From JBFEYJ01 sp041546305 (lineage in GTDB: Bacteria; Pseudomonadota; Gammaproteobacteria; Thiohalomonadales; Thiohalomonadaceae), in NCBI GenBank assembly GCA_041546305.1, contig JBFEWO010000040.1:1-19584 (forward strand): a stretch of DNA of 19,584 bases. Reading direction: 5' to 3'. Within the stretch, counting starts at the first letter, position 1, and each line of letters starts with the position of its first letter. Both the position numbers and the translations under genes were made by a program. The notes beneath the pieces were generated by a model, which was not told the DNA's origin, made no database searches, and saw only the letters and a program-made list of their open reading frames with translations. This document shows, piece by piece, positions 8,501 to 15,391 of this stretch.

Positions 8501-9753
8501 TGACCAAAGCTAATGTCGGTTTTGTGCCGGGTGATGATGGTACGCCACAATATCTGTTCAACATCATGAGCGACTACACCGAGGAGCTCCGTCGTCAGCA
8601 ACAGCTGGCAGAGGCAAAGGAAGCTGCCGAGCGGGCCAGTCAGGCCAAGTCCGAGTTTCTCTCCAGTATGAGCCATGAGTTGCGCACGCCGATGAATGCG
8701 ATCCTCGGTTTCGCACAAATTCTCGAATACGATGATGAACTCGGTGAGGAACAGCACGACAGTGTGTACGAGATCATCAAGGCAGGTCGCCATCTCCTTG
8801 AACTGATCAACGAAGTGCTCGATCTCGCAAAAATCGAAGCCGGGAGCATCTCCCTTTCGCTCGAATCGGTGAGTCTGGCCGAGCTGGTGGATGAGAGCCT
8901 CTCGTTGATTGCGCCTGTGGCACAGGGAAAGGGCATCCACATCAGTCACGATGACATGGGGGAACTGCAGTTACGATGTGACCGTACCCGTTTCAAGCAG
9001 GTATTGATCAATCTCCTTTCCAATGCGATTAAATACAATCGCGAAGGAGGTAGTGTGCAGGTTGAGCTGACGACGGTCGGCGATGAGATGGTTCGCATTA
9101 CCGTGGCCGATACCGGCATGGGGATTCCTGCAGACAATTTCGATATGCTGTTCCAGCCATTTAATCGCCTCAGTGCCGAACACAGTGAAATCGAGGGGAC
9201 GGGGATCGGCCTCTCCATCACCCGCAATCTGGTGGAGATGATGGGGGGGACGATAGGCGTCGAAAGCGAGCGTAATGTGGGCAGCCGGTTTTGGGTGGAA
9301 CTGCCGCGAGCCAGCCTTTCCCCTGAATCCGCAGTCGAGCTGGATGTAAGAAACGACGTTGGTTATTCTGCAGAGCCACAGCAGCATACTTTACTGTATA
9401 TTGAGGACAATCCGTCCAACCTGAAATTGGTCAGCCAGATACTGGCAAAGCGCCAGCATATTCGGTTGATTACCGCCCATGAAGCCGAAATTGGACTGGA
9501 ATTGGCAGCGGCACACCGACCGGAATTGATCCTGCTCGATATCAATATGCCGAGAATGGATGGTTACCAGACGCTGGCAGTGCTACAGTCGGACCAGCGT
9601 TTGCAGGAGATCCCTGTGGTTGCACTAACCGCTAATGCCTTGCCACGGGATAGCGAGCGTGCCCTGGCGGCAGGTTTTTCTGACTATCTGACCAAGCCGC
9701 TGGACGTGGCCGTATTTCTTGCGGTGATTGACCGTTACCTGAGCATCAAATAG
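5530..9753 (+). CDS. Large soluble hybrid histidine kinase: Hpt-like, REC, REC, five PAS, HisKA, HATPase, REC
   Basis: 1407 residues from GTG 5530; ATG codons at 5575, 5578 and 5581 are equally plausible starts, since none has a clear ribosome-binding site. Order (numbered from 5530): Hpt-like helical domain about 20-120, in which LLDSMVGSAATFG has Asp65 where the phospho-His should be; REC1 about 138-257 with acceptor Asp190; REC2 about 265-385, with Glu316 and Gln368 in place of the acceptor Asp and conserved Lys; PAS domains at about 405-515, 526-645, 655-770, 781-895 and 905-1015; HisKA with SHELRTPM (His1049); HATPase with N box NLLSNAIKYN, DTGMGIP (1194) and GTGIGLS (1223); REC3 with Asp1337 and Lys1389. 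No transmembrane segment is seen, so it should sense cytoplasmic or redox/ligand signals. Its stop overlaps or nearly abuts the HD-GYP gene, its likely output partner. Confidence 0.93.
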   Translation: MTRQVNRKSSNKHEFMMMEEYLSSELARLRAEFIARLPSKLDEIRRHLRASEPGGAEDKLHRLLDSMVGSAATFGLPELADAAKALALALITRDGVNPPQYDLVDGAMARLDQAVHATLTTSAPTLMPPVGRLSSSHNELLFLVDEDAEQARLLSQLLQGAGYTVRHFPDAETAMSAIEEGASPAVVLLDTFLASGGSRGIAAIETLRRGCPDCPPVVVLTLDDDVQNRLAAYRAGASRCQIKPVAPEKLLQLIEQVRVSEEKLPYRVLLVDDNNPRLSNHAGLLRTAGIEVCSESRPLAVLEALRNFKPEVVVLEVAMQEVGGPELAALLREEAENALLPILFLSDTSESLNELQAFNPDWDDLMVQPIEPLHFCSAVLSRARRSREARRTRLSLNRALYEMEREHLALNHHAIVSIADVTGKIIYVNDLFCAISGYTREELLGQNHRIVKSDFHDPEFYREMWQTIVGGNVWQGDICNRNKNGGDYWVESTIVPFKDAAGKPYQYVSIRTDITHVKRLEQEAYTAAERLRRSQIFANIGTWDWNIQTGDLFWSERIAPLFGYPAGDLETTYENFLNAVHPEDRELVSKAVGACIYKGQEYNIEHRVVWPDGKVRWVQEKGDVVRDEEGKGLHMLGVVMDIHDRKMAEDARRESEQKFRKLFELSPVGIALNDMEGTFLEANQALLDAIGYSDQEYQALSYWQLTPDKYSAKEQEQLASLMSSGRYGPYEKEYIHKDGHLVPVLLNGALVEDKYGNKRIWSIVQDISERKEAENALEESRQRLLQAQQLANIGNWEADLRSGKLVWSDVIYDIFGLDKTRVELSVERFMQAVHPADLALVLESQKQAANTGRQDIVHRILRPDGSVRYVHELATTLYDDNGAMTGLAGTVQDITELKQAEQDLMLFRQIFESAEQGIGVTDATGHLLYSNQAHDRIHGYSHQEIFGKHFTMFFSDETLTWATDAIMEAVGQGKGWHGLLPVLQPDGTEVMTKANVGFVPGDDGTPQYLFNIMSDYTEELRRQQQLAEAKEAAERASQAKSEFLSSMSHELRTPMNAILGFAQILEYDDELGEEQHDSVYEIIKAGRHLLELINEVLDLAKIEAGSISLSLESVSLAELVDESLSLIAPVAQGKGIHISHDDMGELQLRCDRTRFKQVLINLLSNAIKYNREGGSVQVELTTVGDEMVRITVADTGMGIPADNFDMLFQPFNRLSAEHSEIEGTGIGLSITRNLVEMMGGTIGVESERNVGSRFWVELPRASLSPESAVELDVRNDVGYSAEPQQHTLLYIEDNPSNLKLVSQILAKRQHIRLITAHEAEIGLELAAAHRPELILLDINMPRMDGYQTLAVLQSDQRLQEIPVVALTANALPRDSERALAAGFSDYLTKPLDVAVFLAVIDRYLSIK

Positions 9754-9779
9754 TGAGCCCCAATACGGAAGGTTTGCAG

Positions 9780-10859
9780 ATGAATGATACGTGGCACCTG
9801 AGTCCTGCAGCAGCGTGTATTCATATTGTTGATGATGAGCCCGCCAACCTGAAATTACTGGACAAGATGTTGGGGGCTCAGGGATACCGTAACCTGGTAC
9901 TGATCCAGGACCCGCGCGAGGTGCTGGCGCACTACAACGAACGGCGCCCCGATCTGATTCTGTTGGACATCAACATGCCGCACATGGACGGCTTTGCCGT
10001 GCTCAAGGCGCTACGTGAACTCAATGATCCCCTAATGCCTCCAGTGCTGGTGCTGACTGCACAGCATGGACGTGATTTTCTATTGCGTGCGCTTAACTCC
10101 GGAGCCAGGGATTTTGTTGGCAAACCTTTCGACCGCCTGGAGTTGCTGGCCCGGGTACGCAACTTGCTCGATGCCCATATGGCTCATCGCCTGGTGCATG
10201 AGCAGAAGAACGTCCTGGATGAACTGGTGCGCCAGCGCACCGATGAGTTGCGTCAGACCCGTCTTTCCGTGGTAAGGCGACTCGGGCGTGCGGCGGAATA
10301 CCGTGATAACGAAACCGGTAATCATATTCTGCGCATGAGCCAAATTTCGGAGTTGCTGGCACGCAAGTTGGGTTGGAATGAGGCGGACTGCGAACTGATG
10401 CTCAATGCCAGCCCGATGCATGATATCGGCAAAATCGGCATTCCGGATGAGATCCTGCTTAAGCCCGGTAAGCTGGACCCGGCGCAATGGGAAATTATGA
10501 AAAACCATGCGGCGATAGGGGCAGAGCTGCTCGAAGGTGATGATTCCGATTTATTGACGATGGCACGAACCATTGCCCTGACCCATCATGAAAAATGGGA
10601 TGGAAACGGTTATCCCAGTGGTCTTGCTGGAGAGGAGATCCCGCAGGCCGGACGAATCGTTGCCGTGGCGGATGTGTTTGATGCACTGACCTCCAGTCGG
10701 CCCTATAAAAAGCCCTGGCCTGTCGATGAGGCGGTCAATTACATCCGCGATAACGCCGGTAGCCATTTTGATCCGGCGGTGGTGGCACAGTTTGAGGTGT
10801 CGCTGGAGGATGTCCATGCCATCCGCGAACGTTATTATGACGCTGAGGACTACGCATAA
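9780..10859 (+). CDS. RpfG-like response regulator with HD-GYP cyclic-di-GMP phosphodiesterase domain
   Basis: ATG 9780 is preferred because GGAAGG (9767-9772) stands seven bases before it; a GTG at 9753 overlapping the kinase stop would add nine residues. The 359-residue product has an intact receiver (DDE acidic pocket, acceptor Asp63 in LILLDINMP, Lys115 in GKPF), a helical linker, and a complete HD-GYP domain: HD pair His214-Asp215 in MHDIGKIGIPDE, THHEKWDGNGYP with GYP at 277-279, and ADVFDALTSSRPYKKPW. Such proteins hydrolyse c-di-GMP to GMP (via pGpG), and phosphorylation of the receiver usually switches the activity. It is cytosolic. Tight linkage to the hybrid kinase makes it the probable output, and the T2SS operon begins 230 bp later. 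The arrangement recalls RpfC/RpfG of Xanthomonas, but the kinase is not an RpfC homologue. Confidence 0.95.
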   Translation: MNDTWHLSPAAACIHIVDDEPANLKLLDKMLGAQGYRNLVLIQDPREVLAHYNERRPDLILLDINMPHMDGFAVLKALRELNDPLMPPVLVLTAQHGRDFLLRALNSGARDFVGKPFDRLELLARVRNLLDAHMAHRLVHEQKNVLDELVRQRTDELRQTRLSVVRRLGRAAEYRDNETGNHILRMSQISELLARKLGWNEADCELMLNASPMHDIGKIGIPDEILLKPGKLDPAQWEIMKNHAAIGAELLEGDDSDLLTMARTIALTHHEKWDGNGYPSGLAGEEIPQAGRIVAVADVFDALTSSRPYKKPWPVDEAVNYIRDNAGSHFDPAVVAQFEVSLEDVHAIRERYYDAEDYA

Positions 10860-11008
10860 CGTCCTCTGGGGCATGGGCTCTTCCTCTAAAAACCTGCTCT
10901 TGGCCATCTGAAAATCAGCTTGCCACTTTAGCCTTTCCCGCTACATTTCCCTTTTTTCTCCCTTCCCCGTTAGCACTTGAAGCGTGGTCTATACTGCTTT
11001 GAGATGAC
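10860..11008. other. Intergenic region between the HD-GYP gene and the T2SS promoter region
   Basis: About 150 bp with pyrimidine-rich stretches (10925-10970) and no clear terminator or gene. TATACT at 10990-10995 resembles a -10 element but has no matching -35. Confidence 0.4.
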
Positions 11009-11050
11009 GTTACCCGTTATCGTTAGCTGTTACATAACCATAACTATTAT
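11009..11050 (+). promoter_or_regulatory. Array of GTTA half-sites over a possible gspE promoter
   Basis: GTTA occurs at 11009, 11016, 11022 and 11029, six or seven bases apart, followed by inverted copies TAAC at 11035 and 11041. The array ends on TATTAT (11045-11050), a 5/6 match to a -10 element, with a weak -35 (TTAGCT, 11023-11028) 16 bp before it inside the array. It is a candidate operator for the T2SS operon; the start codon follows about 36 bp later. Confidence 0.4.
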
Positions 11051-11086
11051 GGTGTTTTTTTGCGATAGGGCAGGGACAAGGCGAGG

Positions 11087-12766
11087 ATGAGAATCGGCGA
11101 TACTCTGGTTGCGGCCGGCAAGGTCGACGTGGCGGACCTGGAAAGGGCGCTGGAATTAAAAAAAGGACGAGCGGAGCCCATCGGAGCCATCCTTGTTCGC
11201 CTTGGCCTCGTCGCCGAGAGTGATGTGGTCGAGATGGTCTCCCGGCAGCTGGACATGAAGGTGGTGCGAGAGGATGAATATCCCATCGAGCCGGTCCAGT
11301 CGGATCACTTCTCCATTAATTTCCTGAAATATCATAAGGCAGTCCCTCTGGGAGTTCGCGATGGTGAGCTGGAACTGGCGATGGCCAACCCGCTCGACCG
11401 CTATGTGATTAGTGCCGTGGAAATGACCAGCGGCATGCGGGTCAGGCCGCGCCTGGCGATGCCGAGTGAACTGGGGGCGGCGATAGAGCGGCTTTATGGT
11501 AGCGGCCGTTCGGTGATGGATCAGATCGTTGCCGATGTCAGCCACCCAGAAAGTCAAAGCGAAGCGGATGATATTGAACATCTGAAGGACCTGGCCAGCG
11601 AGGCGCCGGTGATCCGTCTGGTGAATCTGTTGATCGAGCGGGCCGTCGATGCCGGCGCCTCGGACATTCATATCGAGCCGTTCAACAACCGGCTAAAGGT
11701 CCGTTACCGCATCGACGGCATGCTGCAGGAGATGGAGGCGCCTCCATCGCGCATGAGCTCGGCGATCATCTCTCGCTTCAAGATCATGGCCAAACTGGAT
11801 ATTGCCGAGCGGCGGCTGCCTCAGGATGGGCGAATTCAGTTACATAGCCAGGGCTGTGAAATCGACTTGCGTCTCTCCACCGTGCCGACGATGCACGGCG
11901 AGAGTGTCGTGATCCGCTTACTGCGCAAGGACGGGGCGGTACCCGATTTCCAACAGCTCGGGTTCAACGACGCACTGCTGACCCGTTTTATGGGCTTGCT
12001 GGCGCAGCCCAACGGTATCCTGCTGGTGACCGGTCCCACCGGCAGCGGCAAGACCACCACCCTTTACGGTGCACTGCGCCACCTCAACCAGCCGACACGG
12101 AAAATCCTTACCGTTGAAGATCCGGTGGAATACGAGCTGGAAGGTATCAATCAACTGCAGGTCAAACCGCAGATCGGACTAGATTTCGCCCGAGCCCTGC
12201 GCGCGCTGGTGCGCCAGGATCCGGACGTCATCATGATCGGAGAAATGCGCGATCTGGAAACAGCACGCATCGCAGTGCAGTCGGCCATGACCGGACACCT
12301 GGTCCTCTCCACGTTGCACACCAACGATGCCCTGAGCAGCGTCAATCGTCTGCTGGACATGGGGGTAGAGGGGTACCTGGTGACCTCGACCGTGATCGGC
12401 ATCGTGGCCCAGCGTCTGGTGCGCCAGCTGTGTCCTCATTGTCGGGAGAGTTACGAGGTATTGGCTGAGTTGGCCACTGAACTGCACTTGCCCGAACCGG
12501 AGAAGAATCAGCCGGTGAAACTGTATCGCGCGGTCGGTTGTGAACAGTGCAAAGGCAGCGGTTACAAGGGCCGTACGGCGATCCTCGAACTGCTGCCGAT
12601 GACGGACGAGATACGGTCTCGGGTGCTTCGCCATGCTGCACAGCGCGAACTGCAGGAGGCCGCCCGGGCGAGCGGGATGCGCACCATGTATGAGGATGGT
12701 CTGGAAAAGGCCCTTGCCGGTGTGACCAGCCTGGAAGAGGTGCTGCGCGTGACGAGGGCCGTGTGA
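11087..12766 (+). CDS. gspE: GspE, T2SS assembly ATPase
   Basis: A 559-residue hexameric cytoplasmic ATPase that powers pseudopilus assembly. Residues 1-54 hold two successive 24-residue MshEN-like motifs separated by five residues, starting RIGDTLVAAG and PIGAILVRLG. The core contains VIRLVNLLIERAVDAGASDIHIEP, Walker A GPTGSGKTTT (about 313-322), the Asp box EDPVEYELEGI, Walker B GEMRDLETA, the His box GHLVLSTLHTNDA, and a four-Cys zinc element (CPHC and CEQC, near 450-490). All catalytic parts are intact, and the length fits the family. The ATG at 11087 is preceded by AAGG/GAGG purines. It is the first gene of the secretion operon, and gspF starts two bases past its stop. Its usual cytoplasmic anchor, GspL, is not encoded next to it. 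Confidence 0.97.
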   Translation: MRIGDTLVAAGKVDVADLERALELKKGRAEPIGAILVRLGLVAESDVVEMVSRQLDMKVVREDEYPIEPVQSDHFSINFLKYHKAVPLGVRDGELELAMANPLDRYVISAVEMTSGMRVRPRLAMPSELGAAIERLYGSGRSVMDQIVADVSHPESQSEADDIEHLKDLASEAPVIRLVNLLIERAVDAGASDIHIEPFNNRLKVRYRIDGMLQEMEAPPSRMSSAIISRFKIMAKLDIAERRLPQDGRIQLHSQGCEIDLRLSTVPTMHGESVVIRLLRKDGAVPDFQQLGFNDALLTRFMGLLAQPNGILLVTGPTGSGKTTTLYGALRHLNQPTRKILTVEDPVEYELEGINQLQVKPQIGLDFARALRALVRQDPDVIMIGEMRDLETARIAVQSAMTGHLVLSTLHTNDALSSVNRLLDMGVEGYLVTSTVIGIVAQRLVRQLCPHCRESYEVLAELATELHLPEPEKNQPVKLYRAVGCEQCKGSGYKGRTAILELLPMTDEIRSRVLRHAAQRELQEAARASGMRTMYEDGLEKALAGVTSLEEVLRVTRAV

Positions 12767-12768
12767 AC

Positions 12769-13974
12769 ATGGGGCAGTTTCACTACAAGGTGGTGGACGC
12801 AGCAGGCGGTCTGCTCGAAGGGGAGATTGAGGCCCTGACGGAGGCCGATGCCCTGCAGCGGCTCAAGGCGCAGGGGCATGCTCCGATCAGTGCCGAGCCG
12901 GTCGGCGGTGGCAAGCGTTTCTCCTTGCCGGCCTTGCCTCGTCGATCGCGTTTTCGAGTCTCGGCCTTCGCTCGCGATCTGGGAACGCTGCTGGAGGCGG
13001 GGATCCCGTTGGATCGGGCTCTCTCCATGTTTGCCGACATTTCTTCCTGCGAGCGTCAGGCCAAAATCCTGGAAGAGATGCTCGAGGGGGTACGTAGTGG
13101 CCGTTCGCTTTCCGAAGTGATGGAGTCGCAGCAGGGCGTCTTTAGCCGGTTCCATATCAATATGGTGCATGCCGGGGAAGCTTCCGGGATGCTGGGTGCG
13201 GTGCTGTTGCGGCTGGCGGAATCGACGGAGGAGCTTGAGTCGGTCAAGGAGAGCGTGCGTACTGCGCTGATCTATCCGGCGCTGCTGGTGGTGATCACTG
13301 TCGCTTCACTGTTGTTGCTGATGGTGGTGGTGGTGCCGCAGTTCTCGGTGTTGTTTGCCGACATGGGAAAGGAGTTGCCGCTGGCAACACGCATCGTCAG
13401 CGGTACAGGAGATCTGTTACGCAGTTACTGGTGGGCCGGGCTTGCTCTGCTGATCCTCGGGGTTAAGTTCATGCAGGCACAGTGGCGCCATGAATCGAGC
13501 CGCTATCGCTGGGAGCAGCGCCTGATGCGCTGGCCACTGCTGGGCGATCTGATGGTAAAGACCCAGATGGCGATTTTTTCCCGAACCCTTTCCACCTTGC
13601 TCAACAATGGCGTCCCCCTCCTTGCGGCGCTGCGGATTGTCGGTGAGACCCTGACCAATCAGGTACTGCAAAGACGCATTGCAAGTGTCGCGGAGGAGGT
13701 GAAGGGGGGAACGACCCTGGCGGCCGGATTGGCCGAAAGTGGCAGTTTCCCGACGCTAGCGGTGCATCTGGTTCGGGTGGGGGAAGAGACAGGCAGCCTG
13801 GACGCCATGCTGCAGCGGCTGGCCGCAATCTATGACCGGGAGGTGAGGGCGACGGTACAGCGCATGTTGGCATTGCTGGAGCCGGTGCTGATTATCGGGC
13901 TAGGGATCATCGTCGGCGGCATCATTATGTCGATTCTGGTGGCGATTCTCAGCATCAATGACCTGACGCTTTAG
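12769..13974 (+). CDS. gspF: GspF, T2SS inner-membrane platform protein
   Basis: 401 residues from ATG 12769 (MGQFHYKVVDA, the usual N-terminal pattern). A GTG at 12763 overlapping the gspE stop is an alternative that adds two residues. GspF sits at the centre of the inner-membrane platform and interacts with GspE. Two homologous cytoplasmic helical domains (about 60-180 and 260-380) are each followed by a hydrophobic region: VVITVASLLLLMVVVVPQF and GLALLILGVKFM in the middle, and LIIGLGIIVGGIIMSILVAI at the C-terminus. The family motifs FARDLGTLLEAGIPL and FSRTLSTLLNNGVPLL are both present. The coding sequence is complete. After its stop comes a heptamer repeat array rather than an overlap with gspG. 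Confidence 0.97.
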   Translation: MGQFHYKVVDAAGGLLEGEIEALTEADALQRLKAQGHAPISAEPVGGGKRFSLPALPRRSRFRVSAFARDLGTLLEAGIPLDRALSMFADISSCERQAKILEEMLEGVRSGRSLSEVMESQQGVFSRFHINMVHAGEASGMLGAVLLRLAESTEELESVKESVRTALIYPALLVVITVASLLLLMVVVVPQFSVLFADMGKELPLATRIVSGTGDLLRSYWWAGLALLILGVKFMQAQWRHESSRYRWEQRLMRWPLLGDLMVKTQMAIFSRTLSTLLNNGVPLLAALRIVGETLTNQVLQRRIASVAEEVKGGTTLAAGLAESGSFPTLAVHLVRVGEETGSLDAMLQRLAAIYDREVRATVQRMLALLEPVLIIGLGIIVGGIIMSILVAILSINDLTL

Positions 13975-13978
13975 GGGG

Positions 13979-14033
13979 CAAGGTTCAAGGTTCAAGGTTC
14001 AAGGTTCAAGGTTCAAGGTTCAAGGTTCAAGGT
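13979..14033 (+). repeat. Heptamer tandem repeat (CAAGGTT, seven copies plus a partial)
   Basis: Seven perfect CAAGGTT units run from 13979 to 14027, and six bases of an eighth follow (14028-14033). The array starts four bases after the gspF stop and ends three bases before an AGGAG sequence (14036-14040). A repeat of this purity is the kind that can change copy number by slippage. Confidence 0.97.
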
Positions 14034-14105
14034 ATAGGAGCGGTGTCCGGCCGCGACATTACAAAGTCATACGGCTTCAGGATTCGAGTTCGAAGTGGGG
14101 TAATT

Positions 14106-14549
14106 ATGGTAAGAGTTCTGCAAAAACGCGTGGGAAGAAAGCAGGGTGGTTTCACCCTTATCGAGTTGCTGGTGGTGCTGGTCATCCTCGGCCTGCTGGC
14201 GGGGCTGGTGGGTCCGCAGGTGATGAAATATCTCGGCACCTCCAAGACCAAGACCACCTACCTTCAGATTCAGGAGCTGGGGGCTGCGCTGGATCTTTAC
14301 CGGCTAGAGGTGGGTCGCTATCCGAGCGTTGAGCAGGGACTGAATGCCCTGGTGGAAGCCCCGCAGGGGACCGAGGCGCGTTGGAATGGCCCCTACCTGA
14401 AAAAGCGTGCGGTGCCCCAGGACCCCTGGGGAAATGATTTCCACTATCGCTTCCCCGGGGAGCAGGATATCTATGACCTGTTTTCGCTCGGAGCAGACAA
14501 TGCACAGGGCGGCAGTGGCGAAGATGCGGACATTCTCGGCTGGGAGTGA
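14106..14549 (+). CDS. gspG: GspG, major pseudopilin
   Basis: A 147-residue precursor of the main pseudopilus subunit. ATG 14106 gives a 15-residue basic leader (MVRVLQKRVGRKQGG) cut by prepilin peptidase before FTLIELLVVLVIL, with the conserved Glu at mature position 5. The mature protein shows the GspG pattern: ALDLYRLEVGRYPS, QGLNALV, WNGPYLKK, DPWGNDFHYRFPG, and the C-terminal calcium-binding loop LGADNAQGGSGEDADI. A GTG at 14043 with AGGAG two bases upstream would give a much longer, atypical leader of 36 residues and seems less likely. It is separated from gspF by 131 bp that include the heptamer array, unlike the overlapping genes that follow. Its 3' end overlaps gspH by 26 bp. Confidence 0.95.
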   Translation: MVRVLQKRVGRKQGGFTLIELLVVLVILGLLAGLVGPQVMKYLGTSKTKTTYLQIQELGAALDLYRLEVGRYPSVEQGLNALVEAPQGTEARWNGPYLKKRAVPQDPWGNDFHYRFPGEQDIYDLFSLGADNAQGGSGEDADILGWE

Positions 14550-14994
14550 TCCCCGGCGCCACAACCGCGGCTTCACCCTGATAGAGCTGCTGGTGGTGCT
14601 GGTGCTGATGAGCGCACTGCTGGCGTTGGTGCCGCCGCTGTTCGATCGCGGGCTCTCCTCGACCGGCCTTCATGCGGTGGCGCGGGAAATGATGGCCGCC
14701 ATGCGTTACGCGCGTAGTACCGCAGTGAGTCAGCGTCAGCCGGTGGCCTTCATCCTGGATCTTGAGCAGCACTTCTTTCGGGTTCACGACAAGCGTCCCG
14801 TGAACCTGCCCAATAATGGTTTGCAGCTTGAGCTGCTTACCGCCGAGAGCGAGTTAAGAGGCAGCGGGGCGGGGGCGATCACCTTCTTTGCCGACGGCAG
14901 TGCCACCGGCGGCAGCCTGACACTGGTGGCAGAGTCACGACAGCTCCGGCTGGATGTGGACTGGTTGAGCGGACGGGTGACGCTGCATGAGTAG
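14524..14994 (+). CDS. gspH: GspH, minor pseudopilin
   Basis: 156 residues from ATG 14524, which lies inside the end of gspG; this is the closest in-frame start before the prepilin cleavage site and gives a 16-residue leader ending RRHNRG, followed by FTLIELLVVLVLMSALLALV with Glu at +5. An ATG at 14407 in the same frame would add 39 residues and is improbable. The rest matches GspH: AREMMAAMRYARSTAVSQRQPV and a C-terminal beta-rich part with FFADGSATGG, a common GspH/FimT motif. GspH forms part of the tip complex of the pseudopilus with GspI, J and K. Both overlaps (26 bp with gspG, 8 bp with gspI) indicate translational coupling. Confidence 0.92.
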   Translation: MRTFSAGSDPRRHNRGFTLIELLVVLVLMSALLALVPPLFDRGLSSTGLHAVAREMMAAMRYARSTAVSQRQPVAFILDLEQHFFRVHDKRPVNLPNNGLQLELLTAESELRGSGAGAITFFADGSATGGSLTLVAESRQLRLDVDWLSGRVTLHE

Positions 14995-15391
14995 TCCCCA
15001 GTCATCTCTCGCTGCCCAGCATGGTTACTCATTGCTGGAGGTGCTGGTCGCGTTTGCCATTCTGGCCCTGGCGGTGGCAACCATTCTTTCGCTATTTGCC
15101 ACCGGGCTGCGTAATACCGCGGTTGCCGCTGATTATGCCCGGGCACTTACCATGGCTGAATCACAGCTGGCAACCTTGCTGGCGAAGGAGGCAACACAAC
15201 TGGAAATGGGGGTTACTGAAGGGAGCGAGGAGGGGCTCCACTGGCAAAGCCAAGTGGAGCCCTACGAAGAGCCCGCTTCAGTGGTGCAACCAACACCTCT
15301 CTATCGCATTGATGTCCGTGTCGACTGGGGAGAGGGGGAGCGCCAGCGCTCTGTAGCGCTTTCCACCCTGCGTCTCGGAAAGATGCCATGA
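14987..15391 (+). CDS. gspI: GspI, minor pseudopilin
   Basis: A 134-residue precursor, MSSPQSSLAAQHG followed by YSLLEVLVAFAILALAVATI. Cleavage after Gly leaves Tyr instead of the usual Phe/Met at mature position 1, and the Glu at +5 is kept. The mature part has the GspI features ALTMAESQLATLLA and a C-terminal strand region ending LSTLRLGK. GspI is the core of the pseudopilus-tip trimer, binding GspJ and GspK. It overlaps gspH by 8 bp and gspJ by the four-base ATGA junction. Confidence 0.93.
   Translation: MSSPQSSLAAQHGYSLLEVLVAFAILALAVATILSLFATGLRNTAVAADYARALTMAESQLATLLAKEATQLEMGVTEGSEEGLHWQSQVEPYEEPASVVQPTPLYRIDVRVDWGEGERQRSVALSTLRLGKMP

Noticed and set aside
10990..10995. TATACT as a gspE promoter -10
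   Set aside because: No acceptable -35 lies 15-19 bp upstream; the only TTGA-like sequence is seven bases away.
13979..14033. CRISPR-like array
   Set aside because: The repeats are only 7 bp and directly adjacent without spacers, so it is a simple tandem repeat.
14407..14523. Longer GspH beginning at ATG 14407
   Set aside because: It would put 55 residues before the prepilin cleavage site, and the sequence is a shadow of gspG.
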